Of a stretch of DNA of 47,978 bases, positions 1-8,869 are shown in pieces. Origin of the DNA: Alangreenwoodia sp963602445 (GTDB lineage Bacteria > Bacillota > Clostridia > Peptostreptococcales > Anaerovoracaceae); the NCBI GenBank assembly GCA_963602445.1, contig CAVCIY010000023.1:1-47978 (forward strand), given 5' to 3'. The position numbers and the translations under genes are program-made. Within the stretch, counting starts at the first letter, position 1. The number at the start of each line of letters is the position of its first letter. The notes under the pieces were generated by a model. It did not search any database. It had not been told where the DNA came from and worked only from the letters and a program-made list of their open reading frames with translations.

Positions 1-5
1 GCCGC

Positions 6-64
6 GACTCATCCGACACGCCTTCGCCCTTCACACCGCCGTGACTCATCCGACACGCCTTCGC
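6..64. repeat. Direct repeat, two copies 37 bp apart, at window edge
   Basis: A segment beginning gactcatccgacacgccttc occurs at position 6 and again at position 43, a 37-bp offset, with flanking bases partly conserved. The array may continue left of the window. It is one of several locus-specific short tandem repeats in this window. No coding frame is supported here. Confidence 0.7.
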
Positions 65-88
65 GGCTTTTGGAATAATATGCCTATC

Positions 89-117
89 ATTATACATCAA
101 TAATTGCAGGATTTGAA
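89..117 (-). promoter_or_regulatory. Possible sigma-A promoter reading leftward out of the window
   Basis: Read on the minus strand there is TTCAAA, a 17-base spacer, then TATAAT. The -10 is perfect and the -35 matches 4 of 6. It would drive a gene beyond the left edge, which cannot be seen. The call is tentative because of the weak -35. Confidence 0.4.
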
Positions 118-172
118 CATTAAAATTTACTTAAAATGTATAATATCAGTTGACTAAATACCCATTAATGCG

Positions 173-235
173 CAAAAATACCCTCTCCTGTGACTCACGC
201 ATCCTCCTACAGATACGTCACCTCACAGGAGAAGG
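173..235 (-). terminator. Probable terminator after the S8 protease gene
   Basis: An inverted repeat (181-193 with 223-235) gives a stem of about 13 pairs on the minus strand, one of them a G-U wobble. The loop is long, about 29 nt. A short T-rich tail (TATTTTT) follows on the minus strand. It lies just after the protease stop at 268. The long loop and short U-run keep confidence moderate. Confidence 0.5.
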
Positions 236-267
236 TAAAAAATGGCTCCGTGTATCAGACCGGTGTT

Positions 268-2445
268 TTAGCTCTGCGCAGCCGGCAGGCTGTCTGTCTT
301 TCCGGTTATATATTCTAATAAGCAGATCGCATCTTCCGTGTTCGAACTGCCGTCAGCGTTTACATCTATCGCGTCTATGAAAGGCTGACTCAGGCCGAGC
401 AAATCGCCGCATGAAGCATAAAGCAGCATCATGCCGGCATCCTTTACCGTTATCGCCCCGTCCGCATCAATATCTCCATATTCCGCAGCCTTTTCCAGAT
501 CACAGACAAGAGAACGCGAATTAACCGCCGCAAGCGTGCCCTCCACAGTATCGCAGAGCGGCTCTCTCACCGAATAAATATACCGCTGACCCTTGGTCAG
601 AATATATGTGCCATTTGCGTCCGGCAAGACTATATCGCCTTTTATGTCATTTCCCAGGTTGTCCGATGATACTGTATACAGCGTCTTTGTCGCTTTCGCA
701 GATGCTGTGCCGTTTGAATATCTTGCCTGAATGGTTGCTGTGACAGTCCCACTCATATCGCCGAGAAGACTTTTTACTGCTGCCGCAAAATCAACTACTC
801 CCCAGCCGAAGCCTAGATCCTGCCCGGATTCGGTTGTGCCCTGAGTGCTCGTCTTTCTTACGGCTGTATCCTTTAATAATGCCTTAAATTCACTCTGTGT
901 GATGTCGTTGTCTATACTCTTGCAAATAGCCCCAAGAGCAGCCACCTCAGGTGCTGAGAAGCTTGTACCGCTGCCGATGCGATATCCGTCCGTACTTGTA
1001 TATCCGACGCTCGTAACAGATGTTCCCGGTGCCGATACCCATACTTTGTTCTCGTAGCCGGTGCCGTTGTCCGAGGAAATAATCTCCGAAAAAGACGAAA
1101 CCTCGTCATCCTTTGTCGTCGATCCGACTCCGATACAAAATTGCGCAGGATACTGTGCCGTAGTATCCCCGTTGTTTCCTGCCGATGCGACAAGTAAGAG
1201 CCCTGCCGCCTCCGCATTTGAGACGGCATTTTTCAGAGACGTGATATAAGTGTCCGTTCCAAAACTCATATTTACGACGCTGATATTCAGTCCTGACTTT
1301 CCACGGCTGTTTACAAAGTCAGTCTTTTCCTGAGTGACATAATTGAGTGATGACGCAAGAACGCTCGACTTTGTCTTTCCGGTGCTCGAAAAAACTTTTA
1401 CCGGCTGAATCTTGAAGCTCTGCCCTATACCGGCAATCCCTTCCTGATTATTTTTCTTGGCGATGAGCATTCCCGCGATGAAAGTGCCGTGTCCGATCTC
1501 GTCAGAATCATCTGTCGAATCCGGATAAAGATTTATGGGACTTACAACCCTTGTATAATCGATATCTTCATGCTCCATATATAACCCCGAATCCAGAATA
1601 GCGATTATAGGCGTGTCATTTGACGAATTTCCGTCATAATCCATATCGACGCTGTCATCGAGATCCTGACCCTCGATTCCGAGCGCCCACACATCCTCCA
1701 CATTCATCTTGCTAAGATTATATTGGTAACTGTTGTAATTGTAATATGTATCATTTGGCGCAGAAACACTGTAATCCAAATATACATAATAATCAGGCTC
1801 AATATATTCTATATACTTTTCAGGAATATTCTCCTTGATATCCTCTAGGCTATCCGCCGTATAGACACCGTCCGAATTTTCTAAGATTTCCATACATGAG
1901 TCATTCTCAGTACTATCACTTCCGACACTGCCACTTCCGACACTGCCACTTCCGACACAGTCACTTCCGACACTGTCATCTCCGATACCTCCATCTTCTG
2001 TACTGTCACAACTTACACTTTCCAAGCTGCCGTTCTCGCCCAAAACCACTTCACCGGAAGCACTCGAGAGATTTGATGAAGCTTTCTCGTCAATAATATC
2101 CTCGACTATCTTGTCTACCCGGTCTTCGTAACCCTCAGCAGCCTGAAAAACATATCCGTCATATTCGTCTCCGTTTTTCTCGGCATCAGCCGTCAAAAGC
2201 TCAGCAATTTCAAATACATCTTCATTGCATTTTTCTTCAACTCCGGCCTCGGCTGCAAGACCCGTTGTGTCTCCGTTCGCATCAGCCGAACTTTCCTCGA
2301 CAGCAAAAACCGCTGCGTCTCCATTCGCCCCGGCATGACTTTCCTCAGCTGCGACAACCGGCATGGCACCAGAACCAAACATAACCAAAGCAATCAGCAA
2401 TGAAATTTTCTTCACAAAAACCTTTTTCACCTTTTCTTCCCCCAT
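268..2445 (-). CDS. Secreted subtilisin-family (S8) serine protease with C-terminal dockerin
   Basis: A 725-residue extracellular protease. Residues 1-33 form a signal peptide. Residues 34-230 are an acidic pro-region-like stretch containing a Gly-Ser-Val pentapeptide repeat (about 155-178) encoded by 15-bp DNA repeats. The S8 catalytic domain spans about 235-570: Asp285 in AILDSG, His319 in GHGTFIAG, the oxyanion Asn in SAGNNG near 425, and Ser495 in GSGTSFSAP, so the full triad is present. The last 70 residues hold two Ca-binding dockerin-like segments (DIDADG and DVNADG, each followed by a helix). Dockerins normally bind cohesins on a scaffoldin; none is visible in the window. The ATG at 2445 has a poor ribosome site. 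A GTG at 2430 behind GGGGG gives the more usual start VKKVFVKK. A promoter lies at 2474-2502. Confidence 0.9.
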   Translation of the reverse strand: MGEEKVKKVFVKKISLLIALVMFGSGAMPVVAAEESHAGANGDAAVFAVEESSADANGDTTGLAAEAGVEEKCNEDVFEIAELLTADAEKNGDEYDGYVFQAAEGYEDRVDKIVEDIIDEKASSNLSSASGEVVLGENGSLESVSCDSTEDGGIGDDSVGSDCVGSGSVGSGSVGSDSTENDSCMEILENSDGVYTADSLEDIKENIPEKYIEYIEPDYYVYLDYSVSAPNDTYYNYNSYQYNLSKMNVEDVWALGIEGQDLDDSVDMDYDGNSSNDTPIIAILDSGLYMEHEDIDYTRVVSPINLYPDSTDDSDEIGHGTFIAGMLIAKKNNQEGIAGIGQSFKIQPVKVFSSTGKTKSSVLASSLNYVTQEKTDFVNSRGKSGLNISVVNMSFGTDTYITSLKNAVSNAEAAGLLLVASAGNNGDTTAQYPAQFCIGVGSTTKDDEVSSFSEIISSDNGTGYENKVWVSAPGTSVTSVGYTSTDGYRIGSGTSFSAPEVAALGAICKSIDNDITQSEFKALLKDTAVRKTSTQGTTESGQDLGFGWGVVDFAAAVKSLLGDMSGTVTATIQARYSNGTASAKATKTLYTVSSDNLGNDIKGDIVLPDANGTYILTKGQRYIYSVREPLCDTVEGTLAAVNSRSLVCDLEKAAEYGDIDADGAITVKDAGMMLLYASCGDLLGLSQPFIDAIDVNADGSSNTEDAICLLEYITGKTDSLPAAQS

Positions 2446-2473
2446 TATTTAACTGCTATTCCTATTATTTTTT

Positions 2474-2502
2474 ATTTTATAAGATAGAAATCAGTTCGTC
2501 AA
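2474..2502 (-). promoter_or_regulatory. Sigma-A promoter for the S8 protease gene
   Basis: On the minus strand: TTGACG, 17 bases, TAAAAT. It ends about 30 bases upstream of the protease start, which leaves a short leader. Confidence 0.6.
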
Positions 2503-2581
2503 ATCATTTTTCTTTGCATCGACAAATACATTGCCGCTCGGTGACATGCCGGAATTTTACACTGCCGGAATTTTCCGCACT

Positions 2582-2618
2582 AAAAAAAGCAGACCCTTTG
2601 CCTAAGCAAAGAGTCTGC
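2582..2618 (-). terminator. Rho-independent terminator of the acidic SLH protein gene
   Basis: Arms 2589-2601 and 2606-2618 form a 13-pair stem with a 4-nt loop, followed on the minus strand by seven T residues. One position is a U-G wobble in the minus-strand RNA but a C-A mismatch in the plus-strand RNA, which supports minus-strand use. Confidence 0.88.
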
Positions 2619-2725
2619 CGAAAATCAATTTCTTATATCAAAATATCTTTTAATTTATCTTACCGAGAATATCCTGTCTGTAAGGACATTTCTTTGTCTC
2701 TTTGATTTTCTTATGATGCCGTCAA

Positions 2726-5290
2726 TTAAGCTACTTCACTAGCTTCAGGAATGTAGATGTAAATCTTGGCAACTTCATCCTTAGCATTCTTTACAACCCA
2801 TACAGTTGCATTTTCAAGAGCGTCAGCATCTTCGAGCTCAACTACTGTCTTAGCTTCTGCAGTGATTTCTTCAGAATCTGTAGCATTTACGATATATACA
2901 GGAACGTCGTCTGCTGCCTTAATTTCATCGTCATTAATCATTAAGAGTCCGCCATTATTCTGAACTTTAGCACCCGTAACAGTTGGAGCTACAGACTTAG
3001 CTTCTGTTCCCTTAATTGATTCGTAAAGAGTACCAGCTTCAAGTGCAGCCTTAGATGTTAAACTATCAAGCTTGCCGTCAATAGCTACGCTATATTCTAC
3101 GCCATCTGCTGTTTCGTCGCCTGCTTCTAAAACAAGTACATTTTCAGAAACTGCTGCTGCATCTTCATGAGCATATACATAAACAACTTCTGCTATAGCA
3201 TCAAAGCTACCCTTAGAAGCAACATTTACTACATAACCGTTTGCAGCTGCCATATCTTCAACATTCTTATATCCTGTGAATGTAGTAACTGTACCTGCCT
3301 TGATCTTTTCAGCTACGTCATAATCTGCATCAGCTGCTGCATCATCTTCATCATATTCAGGATTTTCTTCATAGTCAGCTACGATATATAAAGTCTTCTT
3401 GTTTGCCTTCATACTGCCAACAGTTGTGAGATCCTTTTCGATTTCAGCATTTTCGAGGAGTTCATATTTGATATCTTCATTTTCTTCCTCAACAGCCTCA
3501 ACCTTATAGAGACCCTTCTTTTCGTTCAGGCTGAACTTAACGAGCTTGTCTTCGAGGCTTGCTGCGTCTGCGTTAAGAAGGTCGATTTCTTCTACTGTAC
3601 CGTCAAACTTAACAACAGTTGCAGTACCCTTGTCGAATTTAATATCCTGTTGAGCCTTGCCATTTACTGTCTTCCAAGAAGTCTTGTAGCTTACGTCTGC
3701 AGAGAGTACGAAACCGTATTCGCCGTCTGCTACTTCATCCTGCTTCTGAGCTACATAGTATCCGTAAGGATCTACATACCAAGAAACTTCACTCTTGCCA
3801 ACCTTTGGAGCTGCTACAGCATTTACATGCTTTTCAACTGCCTTGTCACCGATTGTAGCTGTCTGTGTCTTTGAGCTGTACTTAGATACAACGCCGTCAA
3901 CAGTTTCGAGTTCCTGGATGTAAAGGCTGATTTCAGTAGCCTCAGATTCGTCTACTACGTACATAACTGTATCGCCGTCTTCAACATCGCCCTTTACAAC
4001 TGTAGTCGTAACGTCCTTATCTTCATCAACTACACTTGAGAAGATATCGCCTGTGATATCTAAAGCTTCGCCATCAACAGTAGACAGAGTGTATTCAGTA
4101 TGAGCGCCAACCTTCTTAGTTGCGTCTACGTCCTTGATTTCTACCTGACCTACATTACCGAGGATTTCGCAAGCGATATATTCATCCTTAGTATCTGTAG
4201 CGAATAACTTGATATTTGCGCCGTTGTAATCTGCTTCGTCGAAGTTCTTGTCGTCAGAAAGGGATTCAAGAGTTACTTCCTTGAAGTTTTTCACTTCTGC
4301 TCCATTGACATAAGCCTCTACGATAGTAGCGTCTTCGCCTAATTCGTCAATAGCATCTTCAAGATCTACGGAACCTTCTGCAACATATGCTGCTTCATCA
4401 ACATAAGTGCCGATTTCTTCCTTTTCGTACTTCCAGTTGTCTGCAGGATATGCAAATTCTGCATCTACTCTGTCGAATACGAGGTCAGGATAATGTTCTT
4501 CTGCGAATTCTACATAACCGTCATCTTCGATAGTGCCATATTCAATTTCTGCACCCTTCGTATCAACATCTGCTTCAACCTTAGTTGCCTTTAAACCTGT
4601 AACTGTGAATAAGTCAGATTTAATATTAGCATATGCGCTATCATATTCAACCAAAGGTGCCTTCAGAGTGTTGTAAGCATAGAGAGCTGCTTCTTCTCTT
4701 GTAGCAGGAGCGCTTCCTTCTACCTTCTTGTCGCCAACAAAGAGGCCTGCATCCTTAGCAAGCTTTTCTGTGTTCTTAACCCATGCACTGCCTACGAGGC
4801 CTGCCTGGTCAGCATCATAACCGATAGCTACGAGGAGCATCTTTGCGAACTGATCAGCAGTAACGTTGCCCTGAGGGTTGAACTTGTTGTCACCAACGCC
4901 TGCGATAAAACCTTCTTCAACGCCGTAAGCGATGTAACCTGCAGACCATCTGTCAGCAGCTACGTCTTCAAACGGAGCCTTTTCTGCAACTAACTTTTCA
5001 GCATCTTCTTCACCGAGAAGGAGTGTGCTGATGATCTTTGCTGCCTGTTCTCTCGTAACATCACCAGTCGGCTTAAATTCTGTACCGCTTGCAGTCTTGA
5101 TACCATCGAGCACGCCGATAGCTACCAGTACTTCAACAGCTTCAGTATACTGAATGCTTGAAGCATCTGCAAATTCTGGTGTTTCAACAGTTGCTGTAGC
5201 AGTTGCTACATCTTCTGCTGCAAATGCCATAGTTGGCATAAGGCAGATAACCATTGCGAGAGAAAGTACAATTGAAATTACTTTCTTCAT
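2726..5290 (-). CDS. Acidic SLH-domain surface protein, likely abundant S-layer-type protein
   Basis: 854 residues. A typical signal peptide ends at AFAA (about residue 25). Three SLH repeats follow: about 35-90 (ending TREQAAKIIS), 100-160 (FEDVAADRWSAGYIAYGVEE) and 165-220. SLH repeats anchor proteins non-covalently to pyruvylated cell-wall polymers. The remaining ~630 residues are very acidic, rich in Asp, Glu, Ala, Val and Lys and almost free of Cys, and match no enzyme family I recognise. The gene has an ideal ribosome site (AAAGGAGG), a near-consensus promoter, a leader hairpin and a clean terminator, and its codon choice is restricted. This fits very high expression as a major wall or S-layer protein. 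That role is inference; the SLH assignment is secure. Confidence 0.88.
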   Translation of the reverse strand: MKKVISIVLSLAMVICLMPTMAFAAEDVATATATVETPEFADASSIQYTEAVEVLVAIGVLDGIKTASGTEFKPTGDVTREQAAKIISTLLLGEEDAEKLVAEKAPFEDVAADRWSAGYIAYGVEEGFIAGVGDNKFNPQGNVTADQFAKMLLVAIGYDADQAGLVGSAWVKNTEKLAKDAGLFVGDKKVEGSAPATREEAALYAYNTLKAPLVEYDSAYANIKSDLFTVTGLKATKVEADVDTKGAEIEYGTIEDDGYVEFAEEHYPDLVFDRVDAEFAYPADNWKYEKEEIGTYVDEAAYVAEGSVDLEDAIDELGEDATIVEAYVNGAEVKNFKEVTLESLSDDKNFDEADYNGANIKLFATDTKDEYIACEILGNVGQVEIKDVDATKKVGAHTEYTLSTVDGEALDITGDIFSSVVDEDKDVTTTVVKGDVEDGDTVMYVVDESEATEISLYIQELETVDGVVSKYSSKTQTATIGDKAVEKHVNAVAAPKVGKSEVSWYVDPYGYYVAQKQDEVADGEYGFVLSADVSYKTSWKTVNGKAQQDIKFDKGTATVVKFDGTVEEIDLLNADAASLEDKLVKFSLNEKKGLYKVEAVEEENEDIKYELLENAEIEKDLTTVGSMKANKKTLYIVADYEENPEYDEDDAAADADYDVAEKIKAGTVTTFTGYKNVEDMAAANGYVVNVASKGSFDAIAEVVYVYAHEDAAAVSENVLVLEAGDETADGVEYSVAIDGKLDSLTSKAALEAGTLYESIKGTEAKSVAPTVTGAKVQNNGGLLMINDDEIKAADDVPVYIVNATDSEEITAEAKTVVELEDADALENATVWVVKNAKDEVAKIYIYIPEASEVA

Positions 5291-5321
5291 TCTTAGTTCC
5301 TCCTTTAAGAATTACTTTTCC

Positions 5322-5366
5322 GAAGGGGTAAATATTTTTTTTATAATACAAACTATCCGCCCCTTC
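5322..5366 (-). promoter_or_regulatory. Hairpin in the 5' leader of the acidic SLH gene
   Basis: A 7-bp GC-rich stem (5322-5328 with 5360-5366) closes an AT-rich loop about 31 nt long, just upstream of the ribosome site at about 5300. The predicted leader is about 130 nt. Stem-loops next to strong ribosome sites often stabilise S-layer mRNAs; that role here is inference. Confidence 0.4.
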
Positions 5367-5430
5367 CGAAGATAATTTGACATAAATATAGAACTGTTAT
5401 AGGTTATCCCTTACAGACTCTATCACTAGG

Positions 5431-5459
5431 ATTATACATTTCAAACAACATCTAGTCAA
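5431..5459 (-). promoter_or_regulatory. Strong sigma-A promoter for the acidic SLH gene
   Basis: Minus strand reads TTGACT, 17 bases, TATAAT: 11 of 12 consensus bases with ideal spacing. It lies about 140 bases upstream of the start codon. Confidence 0.8.
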
Positions 5460-5522
5460 CATTTTGTCTGAAATGTAATAGACCTGTAATAAACCGCAAA
5501 TGCTTATTTTTCAATGTATTTG

Positions 5523-5569
5523 GACAATTGCCAAAAATTTTTGGATTTTGTGTTTTTTTATAAATTGTC
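5523..5569. other. AT-rich nested dyad upstream of the SLH promoter
   Basis: A perfect 14-bp palindrome, ccaaaaatttttgg (5531-5544), lies inside a 7-bp outer inverted repeat (5523-5529 with 5563-5569). It sits 60-110 bases upstream of the -35. It could be bent DNA or an upstream activating element. On the plus strand it resembles a terminator, but no plus-strand gene precedes it. Confidence 0.35.
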
Positions 5570-5629
5570 ACTTTTATTTGCGATTTTTACAGCTTTTCGG
5601 TCCTTTCAGACCTTGTTTCAATCCGCGCT

Positions 5630-5760
5630 GCCGGATTGATATGATCACCTGGCTGATACAGTTCTTGAATCAACAATCAACGCAATTACCGAACTAATAC
5701 TGCTGCCAAATCGATATAATCATCGGACTGATTCCGTTGCCGGATCGACTGTTACTGGAT
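5630..5760. repeat. Degenerate repeats derived from the 3' end of the adjacent SLH gene
   Basis: The last codons of the SLH gene (minus strand atatcaatccag, then the stop) recur about 110 bases downstream as atatcaatccggcag. Between them lie related blocks such as tatatcgatttggcagcag. They are imperfect and look like decayed copies of the gene terminus. I saw no clear terminator for the SLH gene here. Confidence 0.45.
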
Positions 5761-8262
5761 TGATATATATCTCGTCAGTGATCTGATGGCCTTGCAGCCT
5801 GCATAAGAATCACTGTAGCAGCGGTAGTATGTCACTATCCTATATACCTCGCCCGTCGTCAGCGTAACGACATTTCCGCCAGATACTTCTTCGGCTACCG
5901 TCTCAACTGCGGTATCGGTCATCCTGTATACACTATATGAGACAAAATCAGGATTATTCTTTTCCGCGAGATTTACTGCCATGGAAACTGAAGCATTTTC
6001 AGCATGGTAAGGATTCTGCTCCGCGCTTGCTCTGCTACCGAAAATGTAATTCGAAGCTGCATTTCCGTCAATAGATACGCTCTCAAGCGCTCCGTCTATC
6101 CTCTTGAGCGTGATAGTATACTTCTTGCTTCCGTAACCTCTCTGGGTACTTCCTGTATTTATCACGATTGTCTGCTCGTTGCTGCCATTCTCAACTTTGA
6201 GGCTGCACGAAATGATTCCGTCCTGAACTTCTGTCTTTGCATCCTTGCCTTGGTACTTCACACTATATACAGTGCCCGGCACATAGTCGGATGCCTTTTC
6301 GTCAAGAGTAAGCTTGAGATTCAGCTCGAGCTCTGTCTCAGACGTAGGAATGTAATAGTCGAAATATTCTGACGATATCGGAAGGATAGTATATGATGTC
6401 GTCGATGAATCCAGACCGTCGTGTCTGATCGTGAGCATGCTGAGCTTTGGTGTCTCACGCACGATAGTTACCCTTTCGGGATCGACACTTACCAAGTCAC
6501 CTGTCGTAACAGTCGGAATGTCCATTTCATATGTAATATTGTCCGCGTATGCATTCAGAGTATTTAGTACACCCTTGCCTTCTATCACCAGACCGGATGC
6601 GGATACATCGCACACTTTGACCTCCGCGCCTTCATCTATACAGATGTTTGTCTTTGAGGCTGCTTTCTTTGCGTTTATATTTCCAATAACGCTTCCTGCG
6701 ATTACATATATATCTATCTTTGCTTCATTTAATAAAATATTGTCAAATGTGCCTGCCAGAGTAAGGCTTGCTGCCCTTTCGACCGTAACATCCACAAAGC
6801 CCTTTCCGAAATCTCCTTTTTCCTTGAGATTTGATTCAAGGAGGATTTCCTCGTCCTTTGCGAAGGTTTTCATGATCGTTGTTTCACCCTTGGCACGAAC
6901 GATGACACTTCCGTCATTTCTGTGAACAGTACACTTTGCGACCCTGCAATTCTGAATCTTTACGCCGCCTTCATGCTCAGGATTCAGATTCAGATATGGT
7001 GAATCATATTCCTTTGTCGGATATAAGTTGTCTGTATCGTTTGTCTGTTCATGTTCATTTTCTGCAGCATCGTCTGTCACATCTGCAGGTTCGTCTTGTG
7101 TTTCGTTTGCTCCGTCCGTTTGATCATCAGCTCCCGTCGCCTGATTGTCTGCTCCGCCTGTCTGACTATCTGTTCCGTTTGCCTGATTGTTTGCTCCGCC
7201 CGTCTGACTATCCGTTCCGGCTGCCTGATTGTCTGCTTCGCCTGTCTGACCATCCGTTCCGGTCGCCTGATTATCTGTACCGGCTGCCTGATTGTCTGCA
7301 CCGGCCGGTTCTTCATCCTGAAGCGATGCACTCGATGTGTTTGAGGTATTTGCTGCATTTGTCGAACTTGTCGCACTCGATGCATTTGACGTATTTGCGG
7401 TGCTGCTCTGCTGCGTGTCGTCTTCCACATCAGTGTCTTCGCTCTCCTCAGTCGCTTCAGGGTCGAGACCGCCGCCCTCGATATTCAGATTTCCGAGGAT
7501 TACGCAATTGCTGAAAACAGTTTCGCCGTCGCCGACCTTCGAACCTACTGAAATCTGATTTGCATATATAGTGTCTTTCAAAGTAACACCCGTCTGGATT
7601 ACGGTCTGGTTCTTTGAAACGATATTTTCCTTTTCCTTTATCTCTACCAGGAGCTTTGCTGCCTGCGCTCTTGTGAGCTTCTTTTGAGGATAGAGATTTC
7701 CGTCGGTAGAACCGCTGATATATCCTTTACCTACCATCTTGCTCAGAGCCGTAGATGCCCACTCAGGAACATCCGCCGCATCCTTAAACTTTGACAGATC
7801 CGTATCACTTCCGGACGCAGGAACTATCCTCGAAAGCATAACTGCTGCCTGCTGTCTCGTGATGCTGTCCTTAGGTCCAAAAGATTCTTCACTGTATCCC
7901 GATATAAATGCTGCCGCAACACCCTTCTGCACGTCGGTATAAAACCATTCTGCCTCCGGTACATCGGTAAAAGTGATATCCGCCGTGCCTGTATTTCCAA
8001 GCACCGAATTCACCATCTTTGTGAACTCAGCCCTTGTAATAGAAGCATCCGGTCTGAATGTCTTGTCGCTGTATCCGTTTATAATTCCGTATTCGGCAGC
8101 CTTCTTGATGTATGAAGCAGCCCAATGTCTTGAAATATCCGTGAAGCTGACTGCGGCCTGTACCTTTCCGATGCTGTTTATTCCCGGCACAAACACCGAC
8201 ATCATAAATAATACAACGGCAAGAAATACTGCAAGCAACTTTCTTTCAGCTGTCTTTGTCAT
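5752..8262 (-). CDS. SLH-anchored surface protein with heptad-repeat linker and C-terminal cadherin-like region
   Basis: 836 residues from ATG at 8262, chosen because AAAGGAGG lies 7 bases upstream; an in-frame ATG further up has no ribosome site. The signal peptide ends near GKVQAA. Three canonical SLH repeats follow (about 40-90, 100-150, 160-210), with FTDISRHWA and TRAEFTKMVN hallmarks. Then come a short beta-rich segment, a low-complexity linker of about nine 7-residue units (NQAAGTD, SQTGGAD type; 21-bp DNA units), a second beta-rich region that may be a short beta-helix, and a C-terminal region resembling cadherin-like beta-sandwich repeats. No catalytic motif is visible. The role is probably wall-anchored adhesion or structure. 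It begins 75 bp after the AAA-remnant gene and could be transcribed with it. Confidence 0.85.
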   Translation of the reverse strand: MTKTAERKLLAVFLAVVLFMMSVFVPGINSIGKVQAAVSFTDISRHWAASYIKKAAEYGIINGYSDKTFRPDASITRAEFTKMVNSVLGNTGTADITFTDVPEAEWFYTDVQKGVAAAFISGYSEESFGPKDSITRQQAAVMLSRIVPASGSDTDLSKFKDAADVPEWASTALSKMVGKGYISGSTDGNLYPQKKLTRAQAAKLLVEIKEKENIVSKNQTVIQTGVTLKDTIYANQISVGSKVGDGETVFSNCVILGNLNIEGGGLDPEATEESEDTDVEDDTQQSSTANTSNASSATSSTNAANTSNTSSASLQDEEPAGADNQAAGTDNQATGTDGQTGEADNQAAGTDSQTGGANNQANGTDSQTGGADNQATGADDQTDGANETQDEPADVTDDAAENEHEQTNDTDNLYPTKEYDSPYLNLNPEHEGGVKIQNCRVAKCTVHRNDGSVIVRAKGETTIMKTFAKDEEILLESNLKEKGDFGKGFVDVTVERAASLTLAGTFDNILLNEAKIDIYVIAGSVIGNINAKKAASKTNICIDEGAEVKVCDVSASGLVIEGKGVLNTLNAYADNITYEMDIPTVTTGDLVSVDPERVTIVRETPKLSMLTIRHDGLDSSTTSYTILPISSEYFDYYIPTSETELELNLKLTLDEKASDYVPGTVYSVKYQGKDAKTEVQDGIISCSLKVENGSNEQTIVINTGSTQRGYGSKKYTITLKRIDGALESVSIDGNAASNYIFGSRASAEQNPYHAENASVSMAVNLAEKNNPDFVSYSVYRMTDTAVETVAEEVSGGNVVTLTTGEVYRIVTYYRCYSDSYAGCKAIRSLTRYISIQ

Positions 8263-8337
8263 CAGCTTTCCTCCTTTCATACAGGTCATCTCAACCTGTC
8301 TTCCCCACGCGCAGCAATCCGTAAAGGCACCCGCGTG

Positions 8338-8778
8338 CTATTCTTCCTTCTCCGGCAGCCTGACAACTATACAGTACTCAGATGCCGCCTCAATCTGCTC
8401 TTCCGTAAATTCGCCCGAAACTATAAGGAAGCACATGTCTTCCTCTTTAAAAAAGTCTCTTGCATAATTCCAGATACCCTCGCCCTCACATGCATCCGCA
8501 TTATTAAAAATAAGTACAGTATCTTCAGGCACTATCATGTCATGCACGGTATGCTCAATGAAATAATAAGCATCCCTGCCTGTAGGCATGGTATTTATGT
8601 ATTCTCTTATTTCCTTGTTGTTCCTAATATTTATATGAATCATATTGCCAAAATAATTCTTGGCAAACTCCTTCATAATCTTTGTACGGTCTTCTTCCGT
8701 GCTTCCCACAAATAATAATGTCTTATATTCCTTATACTGGAGCCTCCAGTCAAGCATCTGCGCAATAACTCTCTTCAC
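8338..8778 (-). CDS. Short protein resembling the N-terminal half of AAA_14/DUF4143-type ATPases, P-loop lost
   Basis: 146 residues, GTG start with GAGGA 7 bases upstream. The pattern (a helix starting MLDWRLQYKEYKTLLFVGS, then IMKEFAKNYFGNMIHINI, then TVLIFNNADAC) follows the layout of AAA_14 ATPases, where the first block would carry GxxxxGKT and the third the acidic Walker B. Here the P-loop position reads GSTEEDRTK and the Walker B position reads LIFNNAD, so nucleotide hydrolysis is unlikely. The C-terminal DUF4143 part is absent. It is either a decayed remnant or a repurposed binding domain. The homology is judged by eye; if wrong, it is simply an unrecognised small cytosolic protein. 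It lies 91 bp after rsmA. Confidence 0.6.
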   Translation of the reverse strand: MKRVIAQMLDWRLQYKEYKTLLFVGSTEEDRTKIMKEFAKNYFGNMIHINIRNNKEIREYINTMPTGRDAYYFIEHTVHDMIVPEDTVLIFNNADACEGEGIWNYARDFFKEEDMCFLIVSGEFTEEQIEAASEYCIVVRLPEKEE

Positions 8779-8869
8779 GAATCTGTCCTCTTTCTAAGTC
8801 TGTATCTTACATATTTATCTTTATCAGGCATCCGGCTCTCCGCATCCGACCGTCGCCGCTCGAACCGCA

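Noticed and set aside
5500..5697. Hydrophobic 65-residue plus-strand ORF upstream of the SLH promoter
   Set aside because: AT-rich region with a nested palindrome, no ribosome site, and opposite to the surrounding genes; chance ORF.
6936..7514. Plus-strand ORF rich in Arg, Leu and Ser opposite the SLH heptad repeat
   Set aside because: Shadow of a 21-bp repeat inside a well-supported gene on the other strand.
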